Position numbers and translations under genes: made by a program. 9,391 nucleotides of DNA, from assembly GCA_013698165.1 (NCBI GenBank), contig JACCVN010000036.1:1-9391 (forward strand), written 5' to 3'. Below are positions 1-7,127 of the stretch, in pieces. Under the pieces are notes generated by a model. It had not been told where the DNA came from, searched no databases, and worked only from the letters and a program-made list of their open reading frames with translations. This DNA comes from Parachlamydiaceae bacterium. GTDB taxonomy: Bacteria > Chlamydiota > Chlamydiia > Chlamydiales > Parachlamydiaceae. Every line of letters starts with the position of its first letter. The first letter of the stretch is position 1.

Positions 1-10
1 CACACAACTT

Positions 11-219
11 CTATACTTACCCAGGCCTCCGCTACGCTGCGACCTGGGCTATACTATGCCGTCCTTTCAGGACTTAGCGAAGGCTAATAATAATAATAAT
101 CTCTTAATAAGAAGTGGTGAGTTTCAGCGGAAAAAGGCGGGTGAAACAGTTGCTAAGTCCTGAAAGGACGGTATAATATAGCCCAGGTCGCAGCGTAGCG
201 GAGGCCTGGGTTAGTATAG
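11..219. repeat. Long inverted repeat (REP/BIME-like), 68-bp arms
   Basis: The left arm (11-78) and right arm (152-219) are reverse complements at 65 of 68 positions, with three substitutions and no gaps. The 73-nt spacer contains five TAA units (85-99) and a small GTTTCA/TGAAAC hairpin (121-126 with 142-147). Each arm has two internal palindromes: CCCAGG...CCTGGG (20-25 with 43-48 on the left) and GTCCT-TTC-AGGAC (61-73). The arms are clearly more GC-rich than the surrounding DNA. Short, palindrome-bearing, inverted and intergenic units fit the REP/BIME class of elements mobilised by RAYT (IS200/IS605-like) transposases. No such transposase is visible here, so the class is an inference. As RNA the whole unit could fold into one very long hairpin. 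Confidence 0.85.
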
Positions 220-250
220 TGATTGCGTGAGTCCTGAAGGGACGGCATAA
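156..250 (+). repeat. Direct repetition of the AGTCCTGAARGGACGG unit
   Basis: The motif beginning at 156 (AGTCCTGAAAGGACGG) recurs at 230 as AGTCCTGAAGGGACGG, followed by CATAA where the first copy has TATAA. The period is 74 bp. A third copy lies inverted in the left arm (60-75). The array is therefore one inverted pair plus a truncated third unit that lacks the CCCAGG half, which suggests unit-wise amplification and not a single palindrome-forming event. Confidence 0.7.
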
Positions 251-344
251 GGTGATCATCCTAAAAATGTCCGAAATATAGGTTTGCTGCGTCTCGAAGC
301 AGGAGTGAAAAGCCTAATCCCTGTTGGAATTAAAATATGTCAGC

Positions 345-569
345 CTAATTTGCTTCTATCTTTCCTTTGTTCCAAAATGGAGTGTTACTCAATTTGATTC
401 TTTGTTCGGGATTATAATTATAAAAATTTTCCAATTTTAAGTTATCTCTTACCCACTCAGTAGGGATAAAGGGGAAAAAGAAAGGAGATACAACATATCC
501 TTTCTTAGGTTTAACGATTCGATTTCTTGTGTCATATGCTAGCAAAATTTGTTCTGCTTTGTATTCCAA
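345..569 (-). CDS. Doubtful 74-aa ORF, possible gene remnant
   Basis: This is a minus-strand open frame of 74 codons rich in aromatic and charged residues (KKGYVVSPFFFPFIPTEW near residues 22-35). It has no hydrophobic signal and no domain I recognise. The only start is TTG at 569, no Shine-Dalgarno sequence precedes it, and a TAG stop lies three codons upstream in frame. It lies between a repeat cluster and a divergent promoter, a common place for the 3' remains of an inactivated gene. The composition looks more protein-like than a random shadow ORF, but I cannot tell a decayed fragment from a chance frame. Confidence 0.25.
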   Translation of the reverse strand: MEYKAEQILLAYDTRNRIVKPKKGYVVSPFFFPFIPTEWVRDNLKLENFYNYNPEQRIKLSNTPFWNKGKIEAN

Positions 570-648
570 GGAATGCTATCAGCATTTATATTTGATCGCC
601 AGAACAAACGAGAAATGATCAAAAAAATTGCAAATTTTGAAAAAATAA

Positions 649-677
649 TTGACTTTCCCCTGCCCAACAGTTACTAT
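649..677 (+). promoter_or_regulatory. Sigma-70 promoter of the sphingomyelinase-like gene
   Basis: A -35 box TTGACT (649-654) and a -10 box TACTAT (672-677) are separated by exactly 17 bp. They match the TTGACA and TATAAT consensus at five of six and four of six positions. The predicted start of transcription is near 684, giving a leader of about 30 nt before the GTG at 713. The spacing and position make this the best promoter in the window. Confidence 0.6.
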
Positions 678-712
678 ACAGTTCAAAATTTGCATTAACC
701 TGGAATTAATAC

Positions 713-2170
713 GTGAACAAAGTTAATTACGCCCGTTGGATTTATCCGGAAGATTGCTGTTCAAAGATAGACATGAAAACTCTTTCAACCGAATTTCATA
801 CGCACACATCGATACATTTTGAACGTTTTCACGAATTTGCAAAAACTATTTTAATTCCTCCACGCGCAACATTGCGCCTCCTCAGTCGTATAATAGAACC
901 TTTTTCCGGAGAAAATAAAAATAAGTACTGGAACCGACTGGCAAAAAAAATCGCTAGCTTTTTTGGTGTAATTTTGTGCACACCGTTAGCGATATTCACC
1001 GCTCCAATTGGCAAAACACTCGAATTAGTGAGCCATTTATTTCGTCCGATGATTAGTTACATAGATAATAGCTCTAATATTGAGGTCGGCCCAAAAATAT
1101 CGCCTTCCTTAAGTCGTGAAAAGCCCCTGCAGATTCGCACTCATAATCTGGGATTCGTCCCCAACTTTATGAGCAATATAGGTGACCTTCGAGATCCGGA
1201 AATCCGTGCCAAAGAAGTTGTCGAGAGCATCAATTCCGACCTTTTGCCGCCTGATATCATTTTTTTCCAGGAAGCCTTCCACGAAGATGCTTCACGGATT
1301 CTTTTTAATGGCATCAAGGAACAATATCCCTATGTCGTTCACAGTATTGCCCCGCAAATCAGCGGATTTAATAGCGGAGCAGCTATTGCCAGCAAATATC
1401 CTATTGAGAATGTCGAGTACATCAGACTGAAAGGCATGATCTTTCCTGAAAACATTTCTCCAAGAGGAGTCGTAATCTCTACTCTGAAAACAGCTCAAGG
1501 ACCTCTAAAGATTTACTCCGTTCACACACAGCCTCTGCCGGGTAAGGGTCGGGCGGATGTGCGATTGCTGCAACTTAAGCAGATCCAGGAAAAAATGGCA
1601 GCGGATCTCAAAAAAGATCCCAACCTTAAACAAGTACTAGTGGGCGACTTGAACACCTCTCGTCTTACTGCATGGGGTGAGGATAATATCTTCCCCAACC
1701 AACAGCCTGAGCTACCTGTCCAAAAATATCTCAACGACAATTTCAATGACCTCTACCTCAATGACCATGATGCCCGCACAGGCAAAAGAAATAATGAGAA
1801 GCAACCAAAATTCCTCCTATCTGATAACCGCCGGATTGGCGTAGATGGTCTGGCTGAACCTTCGGGATCATGGTATGTAGGTCCCTTCAACAAAAAGGGA
1901 TTCGTGATGAAAATAAAAATTAAAATCGATCGAATGCTAAATCATTTTGCCAAACCCCAAAAGGTAGTCTCCACAAATAAAACTGTTTGGGGCACACCTG
2001 AGTGGAGAGCTTTGCAACCTGCGAATACTGCGCGTTTTGACTATATCCTGGTGCCAAAACATCATAATTTGACCGGTGAAGTCGAAATCCGGCGCATAGT
2101 CCCCTCAAAAAAAGCTGAGAGCGCACCGACAGACCACCTTCCCGTCGATGGTCGAATTTGGATTCCCTAA
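713..2170 (+). CDS. Endonuclease/exonuclease/phosphatase-family hydrolase, neutral-sphingomyelinase-like
   Basis: This 485-residue protein has the full motif set of the EEP (DNase I-like) metal-dependent phosphodiesterase fold: N145 in HNLG, Q186-E187 in FFQEAF, H271 in SVHTQ, D312/N314 in GDLN, D443 in RFDYIL and D474-H475 in PTDH. The segment GFNSGAAIASKYPI (218-231) resembles the NSG-LASRYPI loop of Mg-dependent neutral sphingomyelinases, so a phospholipid or sphingolipid substrate is more likely than DNA or an inositol phosphate. That assignment is inferred. Residues 1-110 are an extra N-terminal region with a hydrophobic stretch (about 81-108), plausibly for membrane association or secretion. 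The catalytic domain spans about 138-485. The chosen start is GTG at 713, which suits the promoter at 649-677. An in-frame ATG at 773 (residue 21) is an alternative, and neither has a strong Shine-Dalgarno sequence. The gene is monocistronic and convergent with the next gene. Confidence 0.88.
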   Translation: MNKVNYARWIYPEDCCSKIDMKTLSTEFHTHTSIHFERFHEFAKTILIPPRATLRLLSRIIEPFSGENKNKYWNRLAKKIASFFGVILCTPLAIFTAPIGKTLELVSHLFRPMISYIDNSSNIEVGPKISPSLSREKPLQIRTHNLGFVPNFMSNIGDLRDPEIRAKEVVESINSDLLPPDIIFFQEAFHEDASRILFNGIKEQYPYVVHSIAPQISGFNSGAAIASKYPIENVEYIRLKGMIFPENISPRGVVISTLKTAQGPLKIYSVHTQPLPGKGRADVRLLQLKQIQEKMAADLKKDPNLKQVLVGDLNTSRLTAWGEDNIFPNQQPELPVQKYLNDNFNDLYLNDHDARTGKRNNEKQPKFLLSDNRRIGVDGLAEPSGSWYVGPFNKKGFVMKIKIKIDRMLNHFAKPQKVVSTNKTVWGTPEWRALQPANTARFDYILVPKHHNLTGEVEIRRIVPSKKAESAPTDHLPVDGRIWIP

Positions 2171-2173
2171 TTG

Positions 2174-2192
2174 TCGAAATCCATAATTTCGA
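2174..2192. terminator. Short hairpin in the convergent gap
   Basis: TCGAAAT (2174-2180) pairs perfectly with ATTTCGA (2186-2192) across a 5-nt loop. It fills most of the 26-bp gap between the two convergent stop codons. The downstream tract is only modestly T-rich (TTTACTAT) on the plus strand and is not a U-run on the minus strand. A weak shared terminator is plausible; a stem of only 7 bp makes it uncertain. Confidence 0.4.
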
Positions 2193-2196
2193 TTTA

Positions 2197-4110
2197 CTAT
2201 GCCCAAGTACGTAAGCCGATAATTCCCCAGTATGCAAAATAGGCTGTAGTGATTACCAAAGCAAATGTCACCGTTGTCGAATATATCTGAACAATACTGC
2301 GGACTTCCTGCCTAGGAGCGCGCCACAAAGCGATAACACTTGCAAATGATGCGATAGAAAAAACGATAGTTGCTAAGAACAAGGAAAAAGACCAGATGGT
2401 CAAATTGCCAAGAAGCGTAATAGCCACATCCTTATCTAATTGCATGCATATGACAACGATACTTAAAAGGCTTAAGACTGCAACCAGTGGCCAAAGTCGC
2501 ATTCCACGTTCTGCAGGACGACGATGCCTTTGACTCAGACCTCGCAACATCCAAAATGGCGCATAGATAAGGGTCGACATAAGAGTCAGAAAAACAAATC
2601 CCGCAGTAATGATCTCAAACATTGCAACCCATGTTGGGATGCGTTTTATTGTAGAATGTATGGACGGGTTTCTCAGACCCAAGCTAATCTGGATGAATTG
2701 TCCTTCAGCATTTGGCGTAAGCAACTTTAGCGTCGATATTGGGTCTTGAGAATCGCTTTTAGGTACATACCGAAACTGGGTATCATTGACAGGAAGAAAT
2801 GTTGCATTATTTTCAATAAGAGAACTAACAAGGAGTTTATTGTCTTCAAAATGAATATAGGACATGCCAATCAAACGTTCGAGAAACGAAAATAACTCCA
2901 TACGAGGCGAACTCGGCTCATACCAGCCTGTATACGCACTTGCATTTTCTGGAAGGGAAATCACCGGAGGGATAGCAGGCTTTTGCAATTGACTTGTAAT
3001 ATATGCACGAATGATCTCACCAACTTTCTTAAAGGCCTCATACTTGCCGGAATTTATACTATAAAAATAACCTATACCTTCGTAAGGCAGATATTCCATG
3101 GCCGTCAGACCTCCTGGAACAGTACCATCATGCCCATGATATACGAAGCCATCATGGATAGTACAGTAATTGTGCAAACCATATCCTACCTGTAAACCAT
3201 CTTTAGCCGCCCAAGTGCTGAAAGGAACTTCCATTCGGTTAAAGATACTCGAAGGTATCACATGTGTGCCATGCATATTGCCGCGATTAAGATAGAAAAG
3301 GAGGTAATTCGCCATGTCATTGGCGCTAGCATTGATAGAGCCAATTGAACGATAAAGTAGCTTCCAATAAGGAAGCGGCGTTATGCCGTCACTTTGATAA
3401 AGTGTTGTGGCTAATTCTGAAGCCGGTTGAAAGTATGTCGCTGTCTGCATCCCAATAGGTTTGAAAAAATTTTGCCCGACATATTCTTCGACACTCTTCC
3501 CAGTGATCTTTTCTACGATATACGCAGCAACGGCCGGCCCTGAGTTACAATAAGACATGCGCGTACCAGGACGCCAGCGAGAGATTCGCGAGCTATGATC
3601 ATAATCAAGCGTCTCGATCGTAGACATATTTATAGGGTCCTTGGCAAGTTCGCGTAAATGCATATCGTCCCAGCCAGTAGTGTTTTCTAGTAGATGGACA
3701 ATACGCAGAGGATCACTCGCCTCCCATTGATTACCGAACCACACCTCCGGAGCTAATTTTTTTACAGAATCTTCGAGTGAAAGTTTGCCTTCATCTGCTA
3801 GCTTAAGGATAGAAAGGGAGACGAATCCCTTAGACACTGAACCTATGCGGAATAAGGTTGCTGCAGTTGCATTCCGATCAGTAGCTAAATCAGCTTTGCC
3901 CAAACCAGCTATCCACTCAGGACCATCGCGATGCACAATCGCTACTGACATGCCTGGTACATGCATATCTTTAAGCACATCTTCAAGCTGGGTCTGCAAC
4001 TCTTCGATAGAATGAGCAGGATCTTTATTTTCAATGATGTTTTGGGAAGAACATGCGACCCCAAGAAAAGCAAAAGTAACAATTAAAATTAGAAGTCTAA
4101 AGCGTAACAT
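2197..4110 (-). CDS. Class C beta-lactamase-family serine hydrolase with C-terminal membrane domain
   Basis: This 637-residue protein has an N-terminal export signal ending FLGVAC; Cys20 could be lipidated, although the lipobox is imperfect because the Leu sits one position early. The serine-hydrolase domain spans about 35-375. It shows the SxxK nucleophile motif S91-V-S-K94, the YxN motif Y187-C-N189 and GHDGTVPGG (326-334), where H327-x-G replaces the KTG triad. That form is typical of penicillin-binding-protein-like esterases and D-aminopeptidases, not true AmpC. A linker domain follows (about 385-490), then four predicted transmembrane helices (about 494-520, 539-557, 572-596 and 609-633). 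The catalytic domain should face the periplasm or cell surface. Likely roles are hydrolysis of a peptide or ester in the envelope; antibiotic resistance cannot be inferred. The start is the ATG at 4110, with only a weak purine-rich sequence before it. Confidence 0.9.
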   Translation of the reverse strand: MLRFRLLILIVTFAFLGVACSSQNIIENKDPAHSIEELQTQLEDVLKDMHVPGMSVAIVHRDGPEWIAGLGKADLATDRNATAATLFRIGSVSKGFVSLSILKLADEGKLSLEDSVKKLAPEVWFGNQWEASDPLRIVHLLENTTGWDDMHLRELAKDPINMSTIETLDYDHSSRISRWRPGTRMSYCNSGPAVAAYIVEKITGKSVEEYVGQNFFKPIGMQTATYFQPASELATTLYQSDGITPLPYWKLLYRSIGSINASANDMANYLLFYLNRGNMHGTHVIPSSIFNRMEVPFSTWAAKDGLQVGYGLHNYCTIHDGFVYHGHDGTVPGGLTAMEYLPYEGIGYFYSINSGKYEAFKKVGEIIRAYITSQLQKPAIPPVISLPENASAYTGWYEPSSPRMELFSFLERLIGMSYIHFEDNKLLVSSLIENNATFLPVNDTQFRYVPKSDSQDPISTLKLLTPNAEGQFIQISLGLRNPSIHSTIKRIPTWVAMFEIITAGFVFLTLMSTLIYAPFWMLRGLSQRHRRPAERGMRLWPLVAVLSLLSIVVICMQLDKDVAITLLGNLTIWSFSLFLATIVFSIASFASVIALWRAPRQEVRSIVQIYSTTVTFALVITTAYFAYWGIIGLRTWA

Positions 4111-4473
4111 ATTAAATATTTCTTTTTATTAGGAAACTCCCCTTAAAAGGCTTATTTCCAATGTATTAATAAAATTAGGTTTATACAAGTCTTAATTTGA
4201 AAGACGGTACATTACAGGTGCTAGGGTTCACTAGTTTTAGCATTAACATCAAAAAAAATCCACCAGAATTTCAGCTAAAAAAAATTTATCATGATTAGAT
4301 TTTCTAGACGAACTTTTTTTTAAAAGGTGTACTCTTTTTTTAATAAGTTTTGGAAAGATTTATAATTAATAAACTATCCTTTCTCGAATCGCAGCTCTTT
4401 GCATTAGACTCTTTGCATTAAACTTTAATTCAAAGACTGGAAAATAGATCAGGTTCCAGATTGTGTAGATGAA
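4111..4473. other. AT-rich intergenic region without a recognisable gene
   Basis: This 363-bp stretch separates the starts of the divergent hydrolase (minus) and the small acidic ORF (plus). It has several A and T runs of seven to eight bases (for example around 4247 and 4314-4321) but no convincing ORF. A 12-bp direct repeat CTCTTTGCATTA occurs at 4395-4406 and 4409-4420 with a 14-bp period. Promoters for both flanking genes should lie here, but I see no pair of boxes with good spacing. Confidence 0.6.
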
Positions 4474-4707
4474 ATGAATGAAATGCTATATTTTTTTACA
4501 TATTTAATGGAAAAACATGGAATTATCGATCCAAATAAAATTCTAGAGGAAGAACAAAACCAATCAGAGATAAATACCCGAACCAACGAACTGATGCAAC
4601 ATTTTAATAATGTGCAATTAAATTACGAAGTGTATCCATATAAAAATAATTTTGATGATGAGGGCAAGCTTATGCGGAAATATTTTCATGCTATAGAAAG
4701 AAAATAA
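4474..4707 (+). CDS. Small acidic protein of unknown function
   Basis: I do not recognise this 77-residue protein. It is rich in Glu, Asp, Asn and Lys (ILEEEQNQSEINTRTNE near residues 23-39), with a short hydrophobic N-terminus (MLYFFTYLM) that is too short for a clear signal peptide. The frame stays open upstream to 4429 without another ATG, GTG or TTG in good position, and there is no Shine-Dalgarno sequence before the ATG. It could be a small real gene or the 3' end of a larger decayed one. In its favour, it is followed by a strong terminator (4840-4867) oriented to serve it, and no other ORF explains that hairpin from the plus strand. Confidence 0.45.
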   Translation: MNEMLYFFTYLMEKHGIIDPNKILEEEQNQSEINTRTNELMQHFNNVQLNYEVYPYKNNFDDEGKLMRKYFHAIERK

Positions 4708-4839
4708 GTCCTTGTCGTGCTCAGACTAGACATATCGCGATCTTATAAATAACAAATAGATTTTTACATTTGGGGCAAATAAAGAAAGTGACTATGGAGC
4801 CATGTTTTGGCAGATATTCGCTTACCATGAAAAAATAAT

Positions 4840-4867
4840 CCGAACACCTGTTGGGAACAGGGTTCGG
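4840..4867. terminator. Bidirectional intrinsic terminator
   Basis: CCGAAC-A-CCTGTT pairs with AACAGG-GTTCGG across a GGG loop, a 12-bp stem with one bulged A. On the plus strand it is followed by AGTATTTTT. On the minus strand it is followed by ATTATTTTTT. Both sides therefore carry a U-tract, and the hairpin can end transcription of the small ORF upstream and of the propeller gene converging from the right. Confidence 0.85.
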
Positions 4868-4905
4868 AGTATTTTTAAATTCAGGTTTATCTTTCAACTC
4901 AAATA

Positions 4906-6606
4906 TTAGGGCAAAGTCACAGTTACCGGAGCACTCTCAATACCAAACAAGTTCACAGAGGTTAAAGTGTATGTTACACTTCTTTTCCTGTGACAGATAA
5001 GATCATTAAAGTGAGTTGAACCTCCAAATGGAATTGTTGCTATCAAAACGCCATTACGATAGAGATGGTAAAATAGAACACAATTTGAGTCGCATGTACC
5101 CCATTTAAGTCGATTGAAGCATACCTTTTTTGATTTTTTGCACTTGAAGCATCTATAACCGGTAAAATCACAAGGAGGTAAGGATGGGCCAAATCTCACT
5201 GCCCCTTCCACTCTATAAGTTCCGGAAAGATCATCAGCTTGCCAAACGTCAATAGCAAAACCGCAAGAGCCAAGCCCTATATTTAAAAGTCCTGGCCGTA
5301 TAGCTCTTGTAACAATTTCCGAGTTTTGCCAGCCTCCATTAACAAGGCGTGATACACTTCGAACGGTATCTCCATCATTAATATATGTGACAATGACATT
5401 TCCATCTAAATCTACAGAGATTGGTACTTGCACAAGACTCACACTTAGAAAATTATCACCACTGTTGGTACTGATTATTACCGGCGAACTCCATGTCCCT
5501 CCTAAAGGAAGAGAGGAAGAGTAAACTTGATTACTCAATGTTGGGATATCAAAAAAATCCCATATAGCTGTGGAATTGCCAAAACGATCCATGACAACAT
5601 TGGCATCGCCCAGAAGGTTTGTTGTCTGCTGAAGTATTGTGGCTGGGGACCAACCTAGTCCAGGCGTAAAGGAAGAGGCAAAAACCTTGTATATAGTGTC
5701 ATTCTGCCAATTCCAAACAGCAACGGCATTTCCATTTTCATCGATACCTGCTTTTGGAAGATCGTGAAAAGTTAAATTTTCATTAAGTCCTGGATCAAGA
5801 GTGATAGGTGGTGACCATGTTGCTGTTGCAGCATTATAAGTGGCTGCGGTAACTGTGTAAAAAGGTTGAACTCTATTTTTCCATACAACCACAGCATCAC
5901 CTCTAGAGTTGATTGCAACATCCGGAGTAAACTCTTTATCTGAATCCAAAAAAGGTGCTGAAATTTGAAATGGAGTGGTCCATGTTCCTCCTAGTTCTAG
6001 AAAACTTGTCATGATGTAAAATTTTATATCATCACCAACATCAGATCTCTCTTCGACCCAGGCCACAAGGGCAAGTCCAGCGTCGTTGACGTCGGCAGAG
6101 GGATTAGCTGGGAAAAAATCTGTACCAAGATTTCTGGCCGAAATGCGCTGGACAGGCGACCATATTCCAGGTGTGGTGCTTGTGGAGGAGAATACACCTT
6201 GTATGTTCTCTTCTATATCTTCTAAAAATTCTGAGCCTTCCCAAACAGCCACGGCATAATTCGCTTCGTTTAAACTTACTTGGGGATCACCTTGTACAAC
6301 GTAAATAGGTTTACCAAATTGGTTCAATGCTGTGGAGCTGATAATGACAGGATTAGTCCATCCCGATCCAAATATATACGAAGAGGCTTTAATATCAGCA
6401 TGTAGTCCACTGGGAGCCCCCCATACAGTCACCCCATTATTTGAAGAATTCACATCTAATGTAACTCCTCCAACGAATTGAATGTCCTCGCCAGCTTGTG
6501 AAATGAAAACGGGCGGTTGCCATTGCGCCATTAAAAAAGGAAATGGAATCAGCACAAGCTGCATAAAAACAAAATAAATTGACTTCATTTTTTTGATAAA
6601 ATTCAT
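4906..6606 (-). CDS. Secreted seven-repeat (beta-propeller-like) protein with Cys-rich FnIII-like C-terminus
   Basis: The start chosen is the ATG at 6606, because GGAGGA (6615-6620) sits eight bases upstream; the longer frame to 6663 adds 19 residues without a ribosome site. The protein is then 566 residues. A signal peptide (about 1-27, ending FLMAQ) precedes seven repeats of 53-66 residues. Each has a GxW-SPxxIS strand, with the Trp at 83, 149, 209, 264, 319, 372 and 426, alternating with a GNAVAVW-type strand (for example 236-242 and 292-298). This spacing suggests a seven-bladed propeller. Residues 479-509 hold six Cys (479, 486, 489, 496, 505, 509). About 497-566 resemble a fibronectin-III module (YRNGVLIATIP, SAPVTVTLP), and C538 lies inside it. 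It probably acts as an extracellular or outer-envelope binding protein; no catalytic residues can be named. The terminator is at 4840-4867. Confidence 0.82.
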   Translation of the reverse strand: MNFIKKMKSIYFVFMQLVLIPFPFLMAQWQPPVFISQAGEDIQFVGGVTLDVNSSNNGVTVWGAPSGLHADIKASSYIFGSGWTNPVIISSTALNQFGKPIYVVQGDPQVSLNEANYAVAVWEGSEFLEDIEENIQGVFSSTSTTPGIWSPVQRISARNLGTDFFPANPSADVNDAGLALVAWVEERSDVGDDIKFYIMTSFLELGGTWTTPFQISAPFLDSDKEFTPDVAINSRGDAVVVWKNRVQPFYTVTAATYNAATATWSPPITLDPGLNENLTFHDLPKAGIDENGNAVAVWNWQNDTIYKVFASSFTPGLGWSPATILQQTTNLLGDANVVMDRFGNSTAIWDFFDIPTLSNQVYSSSLPLGGTWSSPVIISTNSGDNFLSVSLVQVPISVDLDGNVIVTYINDGDTVRSVSRLVNGGWQNSEIVTRAIRPGLLNIGLGSCGFAIDVWQADDLSGTYRVEGAVRFGPSLPPCDFTGYRCFKCKKSKKVCFNRLKWGTCDSNCVLFYHLYRNGVLIATIPFGGSTHFNDLICHRKRSVTYTLTSVNLFGIESAPVTVTLP

Positions 6607-6612
6607 TAGATC

Positions 6613-6620
6613 TCTCCTCC
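6613..6620 (-). promoter_or_regulatory. Shine-Dalgarno site deciding the propeller-protein start
   Basis: On the minus strand GGAGGAGA (6620 down to 6613) precedes the ATG at 6606 with about eight bases between GGAGGA and the start codon. This is near-ideal and argues against the longer reading frame beginning at 6663. Confidence 0.85.
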
Positions 6621-6750
6621 TAGAAGTAATCTTAAAGTGACTTCCCGCCAGAGGGTGGGCCATGTTTAAAATTTAACTTTGTCACGATGATTCAATAAAT
6701 GCGACTAAAATTTTGTATGTTTTTCAATTTTGGGAGTAGTGTTCAAGGAG

Positions 6751-6823
6751 ATATACTCGACTTAGCTCCATCGCAAGAGCTTCCGCGTGCCCAAATTTTC
6801 AGTTTCAGCTATGTCGAGTATAT
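6751..6823. repeat. 73-bp inverted-repeat element (MITE-like or regulatory hairpin)
   Basis: ATATACTCGACTTAGCT (6751-6767) and its inverted partner (6807-6823) match at 16 of 17 positions across a 39-nt GC-richer core. The plus-strand stem is followed by nine A residues and not by U, and neither strand has a U-tract in the right place, so a terminator is unlikely. A related copy of the right arm occurs at 7705-7723. This supports a dispersed repeat with terminal inverted repeats. Confidence 0.65.
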
Positions 6824-7114
6824 AAAAAAAAAGCTCCGTCTTCATTCACTCAAAAAAATGGCCAAAGCTCTAGATATTTAAATCCATTCCGAACATCTTC
6901 GAGCAAACCCTACTGAATGACATGTCTAAAAAAAACAAACCTTCAAAACCATCCACATGATGCCCCAAGCAGCCATTGGGATATAGAAATTATTTTAAAT
7001 ATATCCTGAAGGCATATTTATGGTTGTGAAAAAAACGATAAATTCTTATGGTGGTTTTAGCGCATGCTTAAAAGGCATGTGAATTTAAGGATAGAATATT
7101 TTATTTAACTTTAC

Positions 7115-7122
7115 AAAGGAGG
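7115..7122 (+). promoter_or_regulatory. Strong Shine-Dalgarno site
   Basis: AAAGGAGG lies five bases before the ATG at 7128. It fixes the start and suggests efficient translation. Confidence 0.9.
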
Positions 7123-7127
7123 AACAA

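Larger units (their letters stand above)
6607..7127. other. Divergent intergenic region
   Basis: This is 521 bp between two divergently transcribed secreted-protein genes. It contains the inverted-repeat element at 6751-6823, a poly-A run (6824-6832) and the 5' leaders of both genes. A 60-codon plus-strand frame (6699-6881) runs through the repeat but has no ribosome site and is not called. Candidate promoters for the rightward gene are TTGTGA-17 bp-TATGGT (7024-7052) and TTAAAA-18 bp-TAGAAT (7068-7097). Both are weak. Confidence 0.5.

Noticed and set aside
85..100. TAA microsatellite as a phase-variable tract
   Set aside because: It lies in the loop of an intergenic repeat, not in a coding region or between promoter boxes.
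11..250. CRISPR array
   Set aside because: The units are inverted, contain nested palindromes and are not separated by unique spacers of constant length; no cas gene is present.
1920..2237. 105-codon minus-strand frame across the convergent gap
   Set aside because: It overlaps the catalytic C-terminus of the EEP enzyme and the end of the hydrolase gene; it is a shadow frame.
6607..6663. Upstream extension of the propeller protein by 19 residues
   Set aside because: The extension is charged, would precede the signal peptide, and has no ribosome site, whereas GGAGGA is correctly placed for the ATG at 6606.
6751..6823. Intrinsic terminator
   Set aside because: The stem is AT-rich with a 39-nt loop, and neither strand has a U-tract following the stem.
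6699..6881. 60-codon plus-strand ORF
   Set aside because: It runs straight through the inverted-repeat element and a poly-A run, lacks a Shine-Dalgarno sequence and shows no recognisable motif.
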